DNA of 64,000 nt from Manduca sexta (lineage: Eukaryota; Arthropoda; Insecta; Lepidoptera; Sphingidae): assembly GCF_014839805.1 (NCBI RefSeq), contig NC_051134.1, forward strand, positions 9,393,170-9,457,169, given 5' to 3'. Below, in pieces: positions 22,613 to 37,310 of the stretch (its first letter is position 1; each line of letters begins with the position of its first letter). The position numbers and the translations under genes are program-made. Under the pieces are notes generated by a model. The model saw only the letters and a program-made list of their open reading frames with translations. It searched no databases and was not told the origin of the DNA.

Positions 22613-23721
22613 TTACCTCTGAGCCGGCGTGTGAACAGGCCGCTGTGGTACGTCTAACAATACCATAATACACGGTCATGAGGAACTGCGCCGTTTCAAG
22701 TTCGAATCGGTTTGTTTTCGACGTGACCTACGGGACAATCGTTTCACAGTGGATTATACTAGTATTATATCATACTTAATGGCCTCCTGTTTTGGTCTTG
22801 ATACTTTGAATGTCGCTTTCCTACTTCATATTATAATTTCGATGATATAAGTTGTTAGACGAAAACAGAAGTATAGAAAAACCAAATCCTGGACTAACAT
22901 TCGGGCTCTTCATTATCTTGAAAATCTCCACAGATAATAATTAGAAGTCCGTATTATATGGGTGTAGTCCGAGTTCTCTTTAAAACTATTAATAACTGTT
23001 AATCAATGGATTACACTATTTTCAAAGTAATTTGCCGCTTGAGTAACCATTGAAAACAATCTTCATGCATTTTTCAGCTTTATGCAAGTCATTTGACCTT
23101 CGCTTAATGATTAAGGCTCGGTTGTATCACCATTCATCGTAAATTTCGTCGGTCAGAAACATTGTCCAAAGCTTGCTAAAATTTGATTATCCTTATATTA
23201 ACTTTGAATTTAATTAAGTAAGAAAAGAGTTCTAAAATAATTTTGATCAAATGTCAATTAATAATTTTATTGGAAAATTATAAACCCACAATTAATGTAG
23301 TGATTAGATTAGGTACCTAAGTACAATAAAGGTTATTATTACATATTTTTATTTTGCAATAGGGCCCAATACAGTGTTGACTGACGAGAAATGATTACTC
23401 CTTGCCAGTCGACACATTTACATAAACGTAGTTAAAACTTTGAAGTAACTTGCACATCGTTGCTGCTTGATTTTTGGAATGTTAATTAGTTGACACAAAT
23501 AAACTAAGATAGAATTTAAATAACTAAAACTGCAATAATGGTTTACATAGCGTTATATACTACAAGAACAATATTATGAGAACGAATACGCAGGACATAA
23601 CCCATTCTATTGACACTCTCTACCATTACCTGCACCATAAGATAAAAAAAACGTATAAAGGATGTAAATGTTTGTTACTTCGGCGTAGAATTGAACCTTT
23701 ATTAAAATATCCCGGTATCTG

Positions 23722-23856
23722 GAATTAGTGCCGGATATGGTGTGAGACTCGGCCTCCATCATATCATGGGACGAAATTCACACGGCAAGAAGTGGGTGCC
23801 ATAATGCCTCTGCCTACCCCTTTGGGAATAAAAAAGCTTGAATATATGTGTGTGTG
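23722..23856 (+). repeat. Interspersed repeat R2 copy
   Basis: Contains GGAATTAGTGCCGGATATGG, ATCATATCATGGGACG and CTCTGCCTACCCCTTTGGGA, the conserved R2 order. Confidence 0.65.
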
Positions 23857-24424
23857 AAAATCAAACCCGCCTTCCTCTCAAAAATCTACTTTAAGTAAAA
23901 TGAAACAAAAAGCAATGCACTTAACTTACAAAATACTCGCAACTCGTTTACTCTACGACAATGAATGTGATAAGAGCGCTTTCGCTCTGATAAGATGTTA
24001 GTAACGTGGCCCCATTCGACAGGAAATGGCGACCTAAAACAACTACACTAGTTACTTTATAGTTTTACACTTTTTTTGTTGCGAGATTTTGGTTTACTTA
24101 TTTTAACGATCTTCCGAACTTAATTACCCTGACCCTCTATATAGGTTTCACAGATAGTGCTATATATTTTCTTTAGCCCCTAAGCTAAGTTAGACTAGCA
24201 ATTTCTCGAAGCAATATATTGCGCAAGAACGGCTGGTTACAATATTTGGAATATTTCGTAATCTTATACACACGCGAATCGCCGCAAGTCCAGTACGGTT
24301 CAAGATTTACAGAAATCAGTTTGTCGTGATTGTTTAAGGTAACATCGTTTGCCGAAGTCGACTAATAAGAGTTTTCTTTCTCGTTTAAAACACTTTAACC
24401 TTTAAGAAGCTTTTTTTTTTAATC

Positions 24425-24612
24425 CGGAAAAACTTCCAATAGAATGTCTACTGACGAGCGATGATTACCCCTCAACACTCGACACAATTATGCCGGTCTG
24501 TTGGAACTACATGTTCGGAAGCTGATCCCGGAACGCGACTCACTTACATAGGCCACTATGGCGGGTTTTAACACCTTATGAACTGTGGCCGCTATCCCGG
24601 CGGATATAAAAT
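24425..24612 (-). repeat. Interspersed repeat R3, inverted copy
   Basis: From a TCCAATAGAATGTCTACTGA-type end through GATTACCCCTC, GACACAATTATGCCGG and GGCGGGTTTTAACACC to CCCGGCGGATATAAA. Closely matches the copy at the right window edge. Confidence 0.75.
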
Positions 24613-27600
24613 ATATCCTACAAATAAGGAGAAAATAATGAAACAGTGAAGGTTCAAACACTACTTAGTTAATATTTACTTAATTATTGCAATTAAGAAT
24701 TACACAAAAACTGCAAAAGGTTGAACCCCAAATTCGCATAAACAATTCACATCATTGCATGAAGCATATATCCAAAGCCATAAGTACTATCAAAACAATG
24801 CAGCAAATGTCTTCGTAGTAATGTTTATGTAACGCCATGACCTTCGCGGAGACAAAACTACAAGATGCAAACGTTTTCATCATACATTAAAGAATTTATA
24901 CGAGTTACGGAAAAATCTGTATATTTATATAGAGTTGATACAACCTCCTTCGTCAATAACCATTATACTAGGATTACATTACAGCTACCACTTGCCTTTT
25001 ATATTTTGGTAAGCACACAATAAAAATTTATGAAAATGATAGGGTATTTGTATCCGTCTTGACAGGCGTGAGGTACTCATATCTAACCAGTCGATGCTCT
25101 ATCTCGATGCTGTTCCAATTACCATAAAGTGCAGTGGGGAGGGGGGGGGGGGGCAAAAAAACAAGCAATAATTAGTCTACAACCTATAATTTGCCCTATA
25201 TTCCAAAAAAAGAACATGTATAATCTGTATATGTCAGTAATCAACATAAATGTACGGTATAACACTTTTTATAATTTTTTTTTTTTAAATAATATGGAGA
25301 GCCTAACATCAGCATATGAAAAAGCAAACAACAGATTTTACTATTAGATAAAGAAATTATATCATCCTACATTCTATGTGATTCTAATAGCCATGAATAA
25401 TTAAGAGTCCTCACACAAACGAAATTGGTTTTAACATCTCTATATACATACTCGCAAAGCTTTTTAACGCAAACGCAATTTTCCTATTGTGCTAGTTCTG
25501 CCGTGGGAACCGGCGACGTACACATAATTACAAATATATACATATATATGCACAGTAGCGCCACGTACCAAGATAAAGATAAGTTGCTTTATGGAGACAT
25601 TTGAAAGCCTTCGTAACTCATGATATGAATATATTGTAGGTTATATATAGGTTACCCTTGGCTTATATTACAGTTTAAATTGTCCTCGAAGGCCTAAAAT
25701 GTTACGCGTGATTTAATTATTAAAAGCTAATATTTGACATGATTATCAGTATTTTCGCATTTAATGTCAGAATTAGAATGTAATTACGAAGCTTTTTGGT
25801 TCAAATTACAAATACGAAACTATCGCGGATTTTAATATAATCTGCACTATAGATATCAGGCCGTCGAAATCAAATACTGCAACTTGTATTATTGTAGCCT
25901 GGTTTGACAGGCATTCTACACCCGATGATAGAGATAGCACAATACATACAGATCGACTAACGTTTGCGCCCTTTGATGATTGTCAGAATTATATCGGTCG
26001 TAACTCGATTCGGTGGAACAAAACACTGTTAAGAGATTATAATTATGTGATAATTTTAAGGCATGAAATTGATGATGGTCGGGTTCGCTGGTATGAAATA
26101 TGTGTTTGTTACCCTCCTAATAGTATCAATAACATTTTAATTTTCATGTCATTGAATTTTACATTTATATCTACATGTTATACTTCGCAGGATTATAATA
26201 TTCAGTAACTAAGTTGAATTGGGTGTAACCTATAATGGCTGTGTGTTGATATGTAAATAAATGAATAAAAAAGTAAAACTGCCTTAAGACATTTGCCGTA
26301 AAGCCTACAATACAATGTACGCCAAAGGCCTTCCTACATCTGCATAAAAACTGCTTGAAATGACCTATAATTTATCTTATAATAATATAATTGTATCTAT
26401 TACCCGCACGACTGCGCACTTGTTGACATACACAAGGTCAACAATTTGATCATTATGGTCTTTATCTACTAAAGAATAAAGGACAAAAATTATCCACTTC
26501 ATTTTAAGATAACATTTTTTGTTTTTAGACGCATTTTGTTTACTTATGCCTGGAAATTAATTAGGTACCTATTTTTCTATGTTTGATTTTATAGATAGGT
26601 TTTTATCTATATTATATACTGAGAGATCATTTGACAGATATTGTGTGCATTGACAACCGTTGCAAAGAGAAGGTGCTTGAGAAGACAGAAGAATTTATCC
26701 GGGACTCTACTTTTTGGGTTGTTAATACCCGTTTAAATCTTTTGTTGGTAGCAAACATTTGCCAAATTTTTACTTCGTTTTGTAAAAGCGATTGGTTTTT
26801 ATTATATTAGTACGCTTGTAATATTTATATATCGAATAAAGAAAATACATTCACGCTCTATAATGCTGACCCAACAGCCTTATTCTTTCACATATTATTA
26901 ATCCATAGTCCATATTTTGTTTTTGTGGGGACGTAATAACGAGATATTTCAAATAAAATATAAGAAATAAAATTTCAACTTCAGATAGGTCTACTGACAT
27001 ATTATACGCCCCGTGCTTTAATAGGGTTTGAATCTAATACTATATCGGCCTACAATTCAAGTACCAAACAAATTGAGTTCATAATGAATCAAAAAACTCA
27101 AATCAAATTGAGAATAAACTGTACCTGGTAAAATAATCCAGAACTCAATGTTTCACAGTTCAATCAACCATTAAGCTAACGAATTAAAAAAAAAATATTT
27201 TTAGTCAATGGAATATAGGTCAATATTACACTTGAAATTCTTTTCTCTAGCTAAGTGGTGAACACGGTTACATGTCATGGTAGGTCAAGGATGGATGTTG
27301 TGTCACTTCCCGCCATTCAGTGTTACACTGGCTCTATGCTGGGTTTTACCTTTATTTCGACGGTAACAGTATTGACGCAGAGGATTGTTATTAAATTCAC
27401 TGAGTGAGAGTGTAGTGTGAGTTTTTGAAAAGAACACCAGAGCTTCTTGCTCGTGAGAACTGATTTCCAAACTGGTGGTAGAGTTGACATTGACGGAATC
27501 TAAATAATGTATACCATTTTACAAATACAAATAAATTATTTCATTTTATTAGTCTATTGTATAATGTATTGTATTGTTTCTACAACAGACACAATCATTT

Positions 27601-27876
27601 CACTAGTTATAAGCATTCATAAAATAAACTTATTTTTTCTCTATGTTCAATTGAATTATATAACTAAATTAAAAAAGTATATTCTATAATATACTGTACG
27701 TAGTACATCTTCTACGAATTATTGAAAATTATTTTCTTTCTTCTTGTCAAACTAATTATTTTACTTTTATGATATTATCAATATAAAATCTTCAGTAAAA
27801 AAGGATATAAAATACAAAAGAACAGTTATTGGGATTGGGTAAAAAAAAATCGCGAATACATCTGATTAAAATTAAC

Positions 27877-27882
27877 TTTATT
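27877..27882 (-). terminator. Polyadenylation signal of gene B
   Basis: AATAAA on the minus strand, 21 nt downstream of the stop codon, which predicts a very short 3' UTR. Confidence 0.75.
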
Positions 27883-27902
27883 AATATTTTAACATTCTAT
27901 AT

Positions 27903-30900
27903 TTACAAATTGGCGTATTTCTTCACTCTGGTGTTGAAACCTGAGGATTCCATCGCGGCTCTCTGCTCTGGCGTGCAGTATTCTGAAAAATGTTTCATAT
28001 TAACATATTGACGATTCTCTTTTAAGAACTGGTGGTAGGTCTCTCATATGTGAGAGTCCGCCTGGGTGAGTACCACCCCAGTGTTTATTTCTGCCACAAA
28101 TCAGCCGCGCGTAGTCACTGTTGTGTTTCAGTTTAAAAGACACTACCACTAATCATTGTAACTACCAGACATAACAAAACTTAACATCTCATGTCTCAGG
28201 ATGGTGAGCGCAGTGGAATACCAAACAATACTTTGTAATTCAAGGTGTTGGATGGTGTTTCGACTGTTTATACACGGTCATATCGCTTACCATCAGGTAA
28301 ACGGGAAACTCGTCTCGTCATTCAAAGCTATAAAAAAAGAACCTTTAATACCAGATTTCGCTTATTGTAGATATATCTTACAAATTAAAGAACATTGAGA
28401 AATCCATCCAAACTGACTTTTTACAATTACCTATTAATATGTTATGGAGATTCCTTATTTGGAATGTAATTTTTTTTATTGATTATATTATAGTATATTA
28501 TAACTCTATCAATCAATCAATCAGCCTGTCGCCGTCCACTGCTGAACGTAGACCTCCACAAATGAGCGCCAACCATACAGCCCTTGAGTAGCCCGCATCC
28601 ATCCATTACCCCCCACTTTTTTCAAGTTGTAGGTCTATCCAGTAGGGCGTCCCACACTACGTCTAACTTATATTCTACTGCTTGGTATAAAATCGTTGCA
28701 TATACTTACGGACAGTGCTAGGTTCCCAACCGACGAACTCATTGTTTCGTTCGTTTTCAGCCTTCAACCAGTCATACAGCGGCGCGAAGTACTCCAGGAC
28801 TCCACTGGCGTCCATCTTCCTCTGGCCTGTGATGGCCTCCATCGCATCAGGCCAAGGTCTCGAAGAGCCCATTTGTAACATTTTACTAAAATTACATAAC
28901 ATAATGTTAAGATTAGTTAAATAAGATGAAATAAATAATATAATACAAAAATAGAAAACATAATTTTTTGTTAATATAGCCTCAAAGCACAGGTATATAC
29001 CAATAAGATAAAGGATACCATTAGGCTCCTGGTTTTGGTTTCTTGTCATAATATTTAAAAATCACATGAATATCACAATATAAGAATAAAAGCTGCGCGA
29101 AGGCTTAATCTCACTAGAAAGTCATCGCCTCCCCCTATCTGAAAAATTGTCTCCGTTAACCTTAAACTAGTAAAATAAAGCATACCCTAAAGCGTCACCA
29201 GCGGCGGTGCTCCTATAGATGTCGCAGTTGGACAGTAAATTGCTGGAGTCGCCTGGCGTGTATTCGCCCGCCAGCTGGCACAGCGTGCGGTGGAATTGGA
29301 ACTGGATTATGTAAGAGATATAGTATCTGGAAGATAACATTATTATTATTGACTATATATGTGAATGGTTCATTATAAAAAAATACTTCTTATCAAATTA
29401 GGTTTTGCTCGCGGTTCCATATGTCTCCAAGTAAAAAACACAAAGCGGTCTTTATGTAAAAACAATCTATTTAATTCATGATTTGGTCTATTCATGCCAA
29501 CTTTCATCCAAACCCATTCAGCAATTACTACATCAGTTAAACATAAACCTACCTCATATATTCAACATCAGCAGAAATATGATATTTAGCAGCGGGATCG
29601 AAGTCATCCTCAGTTCTTGGCACGGGGGGTTCGACTCCTTGCAAGGACTCTCTGAGTTGCCAGAAATGACAGTTGTACTCGTTGGGGGTAGTGGTCCCGC
29701 GGAAGACGCCATAACGAAACAGGTCCAAGATATATCCGAAGGGAAGAAACACTATTTTATCTAAGCCCTGGAATCAAAATTCATTCGAAGAGGGTAATAT
29801 GCATTATATTAATGATAGGAGACTGAAAATAATTTATAAGTCAAGTGTGGATGGAACAGTCAGTAGGGGTCAGCAGCACTTCTTTTATTCGCATTCTTGG
29901 TAAAAGCAAAGTCAAAAGTATTCAGTACCGGCGAGAATGTACGAGGATATAGGTGGAAATGTTTCCCTAGAAGATATTAGCTTCAGGCAGGAGGCCGATC
30001 TTAAAAACTAAGGCAAGTTACTATCGTAAATATATGTGAAAAAGTGTAAACATCGATCCCACATTAGTGATATAAAGGAGTTATCAAGTCTCTTTCATGT
30101 TCATATTTTAGATAACGCCAAATCATTTATTGCTATTGAATTACTTTACTCCTAATGTAGCACAAAATAAGGCATATAATTAATCTTACCATTTTATAAA
30201 GTTGGTTAATGTTAGATTCAAGGTCATCGGGGCCATCTTCCAACAAGCCCATGACCCTCAAATGTTTTGGCGTGGCGACAGACAGAGCAATAACGTCTCC
30301 TACTGCCTCATGGAATCCTGTAAAATCAGGGTCCAAATTAGAATTAAAATTCCATAATTTGAAACTAAGGGATTAAAACTCCAAATAAAAGAAACTGCCT
30401 AGGAATATTAGGCATTTTAAATAAGAGAATGGGACTAAAAGTAACTTGGGATTTATCGGAGGTCTGATAAATTAACTGACCGTACGAAGTAAAAGAAGAG
30501 TTACAATCTTAGTTTATGAGGTACTACAATGTTGCCACTGGAACAAACCAGCCCCATCAAACCCAAGATAATTACAAGGTAAAAGCTTGGCTGAATTAAT
30601 CCTATGTGACTGATTTTAATCAGATTTTACTTCCAGTTTTTCAAGAGTAAATACTTATATTACAAGGAAAGGTATATACAATTAAATAACCTGGATTTGC
30701 TCCAGCTCGGTACACCACAGGCTGGTCTTTGTACTGTTGATAGTATTGAATGTGGCCCATTTCGTGGTGGGTAGTTTTGAAAAATGCATCCGTGATTGTT
30801 GTGCACTGACGAATCCTGAAAAAAGTAAGATTAATTTATTTAAATAGTTGCCTGCATTGTTATGTCTTAAACATTTAATGTCCTTCCACTTTGCTTCGAT

Positions 30901-33672
30901 ATGCGATCAAATTTATTTTATTATGCTGCGTGTAAAAGTACTCTATATAAAAATATAAAAGTAGACAATCTATTGTGTGTGGTAGAATGACCTATTTCCT
31001 TACGTTTTAATCCAAACTTCCAGTATTTCATTTACAATACCACTTCTATTTTGAATAATACATAATATCTACCTGAAGTCTTCACCATCATAGAAATCCC
31101 ATGCAGAGGCGTGGCAAACCATTTCTCTACCATCGTCAGGCTTCTCGATAATAGACTTCTCCCAAAACGTGTCAGTCATGGGTTGCAGGTTCAAAGACGT
31201 GAAGAACTCTTCAGCTGTCTTGAACATCTTCAGTGCTGTGAAATTCTGAAAATTGACATAATTAAAATATAGTACAATTTTTTTTATGACTACTGTCAAT
31301 ATTGAAGTACTCACATCTAAACTAAAACTGATGAAATGCATGAAATTGATAAAAATAAATAAAATGAAAGTGATCAAAAGAGTCAAGACTGTCTGTGCAA
31401 AGTGGCAGCCTCTATGCATGTAAACCGTTCAATGCTCGAAAACTATACTATATTCGCCCAATAGTTCTTAAGACTGCTTAAGAACCAAATAATGCCAATG
31501 AAATAACTCTACCTGGGCAATCAGAGCCGCTGTTACATCGATATCTGATTTATCAGGGAATGGGCGAGTAAACTTCTCCACATTGTTCCACGTCTGGGCC
31601 CAGATATTACCTGCAAATAAAATATAAAGAATAAAATTAATATAGTGATTGGAAATATTTAAAAACTAGCCAATCAACACGTCTGCGGATCTCCCCTAAA
31701 GGGTTCACTGGCAGAGATAGGAGACAGTATAATCCCGGAGGCCGTCAATGACCACAGCACGATGACTTACGACATTACTTTTGGCTTACACTTTATTGAC
31801 CATTAGATGCAGCGTAATTTATTCCAGGATGAAAAAAAATTTAACCTTACAAAATAGCAGAGGCGAAGGGTGACGTTTTCTGTATGGTAACCCGACACCA
31901 ATATGCATAAATGCCGTCTGCAAATCATTCTAATGATAATTAGATTACACATAATTTTTAAAAGAGACGCTGGCAAGAATCGGATTATATGGACCCTTCG
32001 CCACTGCAAAATAGTTTCTAAATTAGAGTTATTACTTGGGTTTGTTAATAATACAACAACTCACCAAGCAAATGCGCTGGTATCGGTCCTCTAGCAGAAA
32101 CCACATCTTCGCCATACTTGAGACGCAAATGTCTCCTGACGTAAGCATGGATCTGTTCGTACAAAGGCTTGATTTGGGCCCACAAGGCTGCGAACTGGTC
32201 CTCGCTGTCTTCTTCCTCGTACTCACCTAGCCACCATTCGGCGACGCTGTCGTATCCTTAACATATAAAAGTTTGATGAATGTGGTTAAAAATGGTTAGA
32301 GAAGAATTCTTGGATTAAGCACAATCTGCATATTCTTATTGCAAAGAAGATGATGTGAAAAAAGATTAACAATAAGAATGTATCATTCTATGTAAGTTTT
32401 AATTATCTTCATTGAAAATCAGAGAAAAAATATATATTATTTATAGCAAAATAACTGCTTTTGATTTTATGTTTATTTTCAAAGTAATACGTTTTTTTAT
32501 GTTAAAATTACCGTTCAGTTTGGCAGCCTCGTTATCCATCTGTACATATTCAGTGAAGTTTCCTTTAGACGGAGCTCCAGCTGCCTTATGCCATTCGACC
32601 CAGGCATACTTCAGTTCTTCGGCATCATTGCTGTTGGCGAAGATTTCTGTCACGTCTGAAAAAAATATCAAATATAAAGTTGCACAACTTCACCATGAAT
32701 AATCTCTAACACCATCCTTTGCTATATGTTGGAAACGCATGATTGGTCTTGCATTGTCAAAGGTAATCTAGACAATTTATTCGATAAAAGTTTTGTCTAA
32801 AAAATACTGTTATGATATTTGAGAGTACGAAACGATTACGAGGGACGGAAAGAAAGTTTTGGTGTGGGTATCAGACCCACGGCAACGTGATAAAAATTAT
32901 ACCCATACCAACCTGGTTCGACATGCAAATCACATTTCGTCCTATCCTTATAATCACAAATAGTTGCCTTCGCGTAGTTCGACTGCATGTTGTTGATAGC
33001 CATGATCAGTCTCTCGTTCAGATCTTCAGGCAAAGCCGCAGTCCCCAGCTGAGAATACTTCTGGAACATTCTCTTGAGGTCTTCGTCTTCGAACTCGTGC
33101 CATAGGTAGCTCATGGTTTCCTTCCAGTATTCTTTTTGGTCTTCAGCCAGTTCCAGGGATATTTTGAGCTGAAATGAAGTGGATAATTTCAATGAATTTC
33201 GTTTAGTTCGCCGTATTGCATTAGATGTTATGACATATTTTTTTTACAATCGAATGTCGTAATAATTAAGCGGCTCGTCGGACGGTTAGTGCAGTTTACC
33301 TTTAAAAAAATATCCACAGGATCCAAAACTTCTAATTACAAAGCACTGCGTAGGATTCCACAGCACTTATAATCCTAAGACATAAGATGATAAGGCTCAT
33401 AATGCCCAGTAATCACTTGCTATAATTTCATTCAAACAAGATTTACTCACCAACTGCTCTTCATTGTAAGTAGTCAAGTTACTCTCATAATTCCATGAGG
33501 CGATGGTCTTCTTGTTGTTGGCCTTCGCCATCAGTTCGTCAAGGTTCCTCATGTACTCCCTCCCAGCGGCCTCTTCTGCCGCTCTCTCCGCAGCGCGACC
33601 TTGGGCCGCCACCACGAACACCGAAGCGATCGCGCCCAGCAGGGCCAGTTCCCCGATGATCTTCATTATCAT
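27903..33672 (-). CDS. Gene B: secreted angiotensin-converting enzyme (Ance-type, peptidase family M2)
   Basis: A zinc dipeptidyl carboxypeptidase that trims dipeptides from peptide C-termini. Twelve coding exons: 33672-33451, 33168-32913, 32655-32512, 32256-32065, 31610-31513, 31245-31073, 30815-30691, 30317-30190, 29767-29553, 29326-29186, 28885-28710, 27982-27903. All are GT-AG and in phase, giving 649 residues, near the usual single-domain insect length. Residues 1 to about 25 form a signal peptide (cleavage likely after Ala-Gln-Gly). Catalytic residues are all present: His349-Ala350 in CHASAWDF, zinc ligands His379 and His383 with base Glu380 in HHEMGH, third ligand Glu407 in GFHEAVGD, Lys507 and His509 in AKYHIS, Tyr516, Arg518 and Tyr519. 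The spacings match human testis ACE. The C-terminus is hydrophilic with no membrane anchor, so the product should be soluble. A splice acceptor directly precedes the ATG. Introns over 300 bp hold only the repeats listed or nothing evident. Confidence 0.96.
28030..28335 (+). repeat. Interspersed repeat R5 in the last intron of gene B
   Basis: Runs from GGTGGTAGGTCTCTCATATG through GATGGTGAGCGCAGTGGAAT to CTTACCATCAGGTAAACGGG and GTCTCGTCATTC. Inverted copies lie at 38757-38935 and about 43550-43700. Confidence 0.65.
28505..28670 (+). repeat. Interspersed repeat fragment (CAATCAATCAGCC type)
   Basis: CAGCCTGTCGCCGTCCACTGCTGAACG and a GGCGTCCCACACTACG end, shared with 15967-16060 and 45846-45988. 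Probably a retroelement end. Confidence 0.5.
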
Positions 33673-33925
33673 CTGGAAGGAATATTTTGCTTATAAAAAC
33701 ACCCATTTTACTTTAGGTATCCCGGAGACCCTGCGACATTTGAAACAAACACTATCATACAGACAAATTCTGAAATACCATTCTGAAGCCATCTTTGCGT
33801 CTGCGCGACGCCATAAAATTTAAAACTAAAACAATTTAATAAACACCATTTCTGCCTACCCCTATAAGCTTGAAGATAACTTATATTATGATCTCCTTCA
33901 AGGCAAAATAATCTTAAAACCATAC

Positions 33926-33984
33926 CTGTTAAACCAAAGTATCACTAACAATAACCGGAGCGATCGCAACGAAACGAATTTATA
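33926..33984 (-). promoter_or_regulatory. TATA promoter and short non-coding first exon of gene B
   Basis: On the minus strand TATAAA at 33984-33979 is followed about 30 nt later by the region GTTATTGTTAGTG, then a donor AACAG/GTATGG with the exon ending at 33926. This predicts a 5' UTR exon of roughly 28 nt, then a 253-bp intron ending at the acceptor that abuts the ATG at 33672. Spacing and splice sites are seen; the start site is inferred. Confidence 0.65.
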
Positions 33985-35785
33985 AAGGCTCCGGATAAGA
34001 TAAAAACTTCAACAAAACATCGAACATGTCAAGGAGATTATGTACTTCAGTGATCTAGATTGTAATGCATTAAACGAAATGAGACATCTATCGGTGTAAC
34101 CATCCGTAAATAGTGTGGAATGTCAATCTAAACGATATAAAATAGATTATTGGTAGCCCAAGGTTGAAGGCTAATTAATGGCTTCCATCAAAGGTCGTGC
34201 CCGTAAGGTCCTGGAAGATATGATAAGCAAAATACTTAAAAAAATCCTCGGCAGTGACTTAAAAGAAACCTGAGTTCTTAAAAAGTTCATAGTCCTAGGG
34301 AAAATTTCAATAGGTAATATATGCGGCGGTATATATCACAGATAAACGTCTGCGATGGTCAAATTACAAAAGTAACGTAGATAACAGATCATTTAAAAAC
34401 TCTAGACCACTTAATATAAGAATCATTTTCAAGCCAGCAAGAAAACATATTCAAAAAATTATACGCCTTATGTTGGTAAGGTACTGTAATTTTTTTGCTG
34501 AATTTCCAACATTGATTTAATAATGAATCTATTCAAAGAGACACTTCCAATAGGATTTCTTTATATTTAAATTACATTTAATATCATCTTCAGAAGTGAG
34601 GAATATGATCTTGAAAAAAAGTTGCACATCAAGATGAAAATGAAATGATTCTTTTTATATAAAAAAATAAATATCAATGTCAAATTACGCATTTAGAGAT
34701 AATTTATTAAAATCCCTTAAAGAAGCACGGAAGCCTGTTTAGACTGATTGTTGATCGGGCCAGATCAATCAGAGTTAGTTATATTATTGCCCATACAATT
34801 CGCATAGAAAACCGATGTGAAATCATAGTTTTGTTATTGCATTTTACGCAGTGTATTATTATTGTTCATCCTTCCTTCATCTCCTCCATCTGTACTGCTT
34901 CTTCCAAATTCATATTACTCACGATTCTTCTACAATGTGCATATTTAATACAAAGACATTAAACAGTATAGTTAATTATAGATCGAGCACCAGGACCAAA
35001 TTTATGCTTCAAAAATTATTAGTTATTATCAATTGGTAACAAGTCTATCTTATTTAAAATATACGAGTGCCAAGATGTCACAGCGTCCTTAGATGTTAAC
35101 ACAAAAATAATATATTTACAGAAAATATTCGGATTAAAAACATGCAAATCAGGTTATGGAAAAAATATATTTTACATTGGTGTTTTGCTATTTCACGGTA
35201 GATTAAGTAACCATCACATAAGCGCAAAATTTTTGGATAACAGTCTTCCCAATGTCTGTTCTATATAACCTTAGAACTTCTAGTATAGAAGTGTCTACAT
35301 ACAAGATTTTTACTCAAAGTACAGAAGTGATACAAGATTGTGATTACTCTTCTGATAAAATAAATATTTACTCACAAACAATACTCTTTTTGTAGTTTCA
35401 CTGCAATAGCCACACGGCATTTTTCCTTTTTAACGTAAACTAAACGATCTACATCAATAACTATGGAACAACTGAAGGCGTTTCAGAGTTAGTTATGCAA
35501 ATGAATTAGCGCGGTCGTCTCTCTGTCATGCTTGAAGATTTGGGCTTTTGTTTTGTGTCCGTAAAGATGTTGTTATGTCGTATGTCAGTTTTATGCATGT
35601 TTTCTTCAATATATTTTAAGAGCTGAACGTGACGTAAAATGCTTTGTCTGATGATGAGCTTAGCTACCGCCCTTATATGTATAAGCAGCTATCTAGAACT
35701 TGGTATCATAATCCACAGCATGTTAAATGTTGTGTAGCCATCACCCAAACATGAATCATTCAATGTCATAATACTAAATAAGTAG

Positions 35786-36170
35786 ATATGACTGTCTCCG
35801 TTGCGTGGTTGTAATACGTACACGTACGAGTACGATTACCGCGCTGAGGTCCTGGGTTCGAATTCCGAGTTGTGCCAAAAATAATAGTGACTGAATGTTT
35901 TAATTTTAAATTATTCAATCGCAGCTCGGAGTCAGAATGTTGGCAGTAAGATACTCCCGTACCCCGGGAAGCACACAAAGCCGTTGGTCCTGCGCCTGAT
36001 CTCTCTGGTCATGTCGGATTGCCGTCTCACCGGACTATGAGAGAAATGGAACAGAGAGTGTACCTGTGTATTGGGCTTACAATTATCACACACAATATCT
36101 CCTGCGTACCTGGCTGACCTCCGTTGAGATAGGCCACTGTGGCCAGAATTCAGCTAGGAGGGATTTATTC
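35786..36170 (+). mobile_element. tRNA-related SINE, third type
   Basis: Begins with a tRNA-like stretch containing TCCTGGGTTCGAATTCCGAG, followed by a unique body (TACTCCCGTACCCCGGGAAG, GGATTGCCGTCTCACCGG) and ends near CTAGGAGGGATTTATT. Head sequence and body differ from R1 and R2. Confidence 0.65.
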
Positions 36171-37074
36171 ACTAGTTAATCACTTTGGGTGCCGTTTTCC
36201 TTAACACTGAACACAATAGTGATTGTAAACTACGAATTATAAGTGCTATATATTAACTCCAAGGATGCCTAACGCGTCTGTTCCTTATACGTACTTAATA
36301 ACTTCTTTACACTTCACGGGCCTGTGTATTACCCAAGCATTGATGTAATCAGGTAATCCAGGTCTATTTGCAATTTTCTTTGCCATCCGATTTAGTAATT
36401 TATCTTAATGTTCAATATACTTTAGTGGCCTTAAACATCTTCCTGATTTATAGGAAAAGTACAATTTTCCTGATGCCATGCTATTATATATAAGGAAAAT
36501 TGTACAGGAGTTGATTTGTATGTACAGTGTCATTTTGTCATTGCGTTACTAAATGAAACCATATACTTACCTTCTTGAAAATAATACTTTGAATAAGTTA
36601 CTCAAACCGCAGAGGTATAATAAAAAATAAAGTTTTAAATAAAATAATTTTAAATAAAAAGTAATTTCTATTTTACACGCCCTAATTCTACTACTACTAT
36701 TCTCAGAGAATTCGTCGTAGTGGCAACATCACACTTTCAGTCACAAATATTCTTGTGCGTACGCCACACTCGAACTAAATTAGAAAATGATCAAAAACTC
36801 AGCGTTAGCACAATGTTAGCAGATGTAAAGACGAATATGTGATTTCACATATTAATGAAATGCCAGAATGACTCTGGAGGGTACAGGGACACTGGACATT
36901 GTAATCAAAATACCTTCAGATCAGAGAACTCGATAGAACTGCATCTATTGATATAACAGAAGTCTACTAATACTTAATCAATAAGTACCATAGCGAAGGG
37001 TGAAATTTTTCAGAAGTGAACCTGGTAGGAATTGCTCATATGGACGCCTCACCAGTAATAAGTATGTAAGTAGG

Positions 37075-37310
37075 ACTGCCCCGGTGACGTAACTGTATGC
37101 GTGCACGATACGACAACAGTCTGAAGTCCCGGGTTCGAATCCTGAGGCGGGGAAAGTAATATTAAGTTTTTCTACTCTCGGGAATTTGTGCCCGACAAAG
37201 TGATAGGCCCGCCCCGCATTACATCATGGAACAGAACACAGGCGAAAAGAGGGTACGTTATTTGCATTCCCAACCTCTGCTTACCCCTTCAAGAATACGT
37301 GATCGATGTG
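37075..37310 (+). mobile_element. tRNA-derived SINE (family R2), near full length
   Basis: Head with GGTGACGTAACTG and CCGGGTTCGAATCC (B box), then TTTTTCTACTC, ATTACATCATGGAACAG and the CTCTGCTTACCCCTTC tail. Confidence 0.75.

Larger units (their letters stand above)
22613..27876. other. Spacer between genes A and B
   Basis: No coding region is seen. It holds a partial R3 copy (about 23355-23415), an R2 copy (23722-23856), an inverted R3 copy (24425-24612), and a 13-G homopolymer at 25141-25153 preceded by an R3-like CAGTGGGG end. The remainder is AT-rich sequence without recognisable features. Confidence 0.7.

Noticed and set aside
25141..25153. G homopolymer as a quadruplex element
   Set aside because: A single 13-G run after a repeat end is most simply a slippage or assembly tract.
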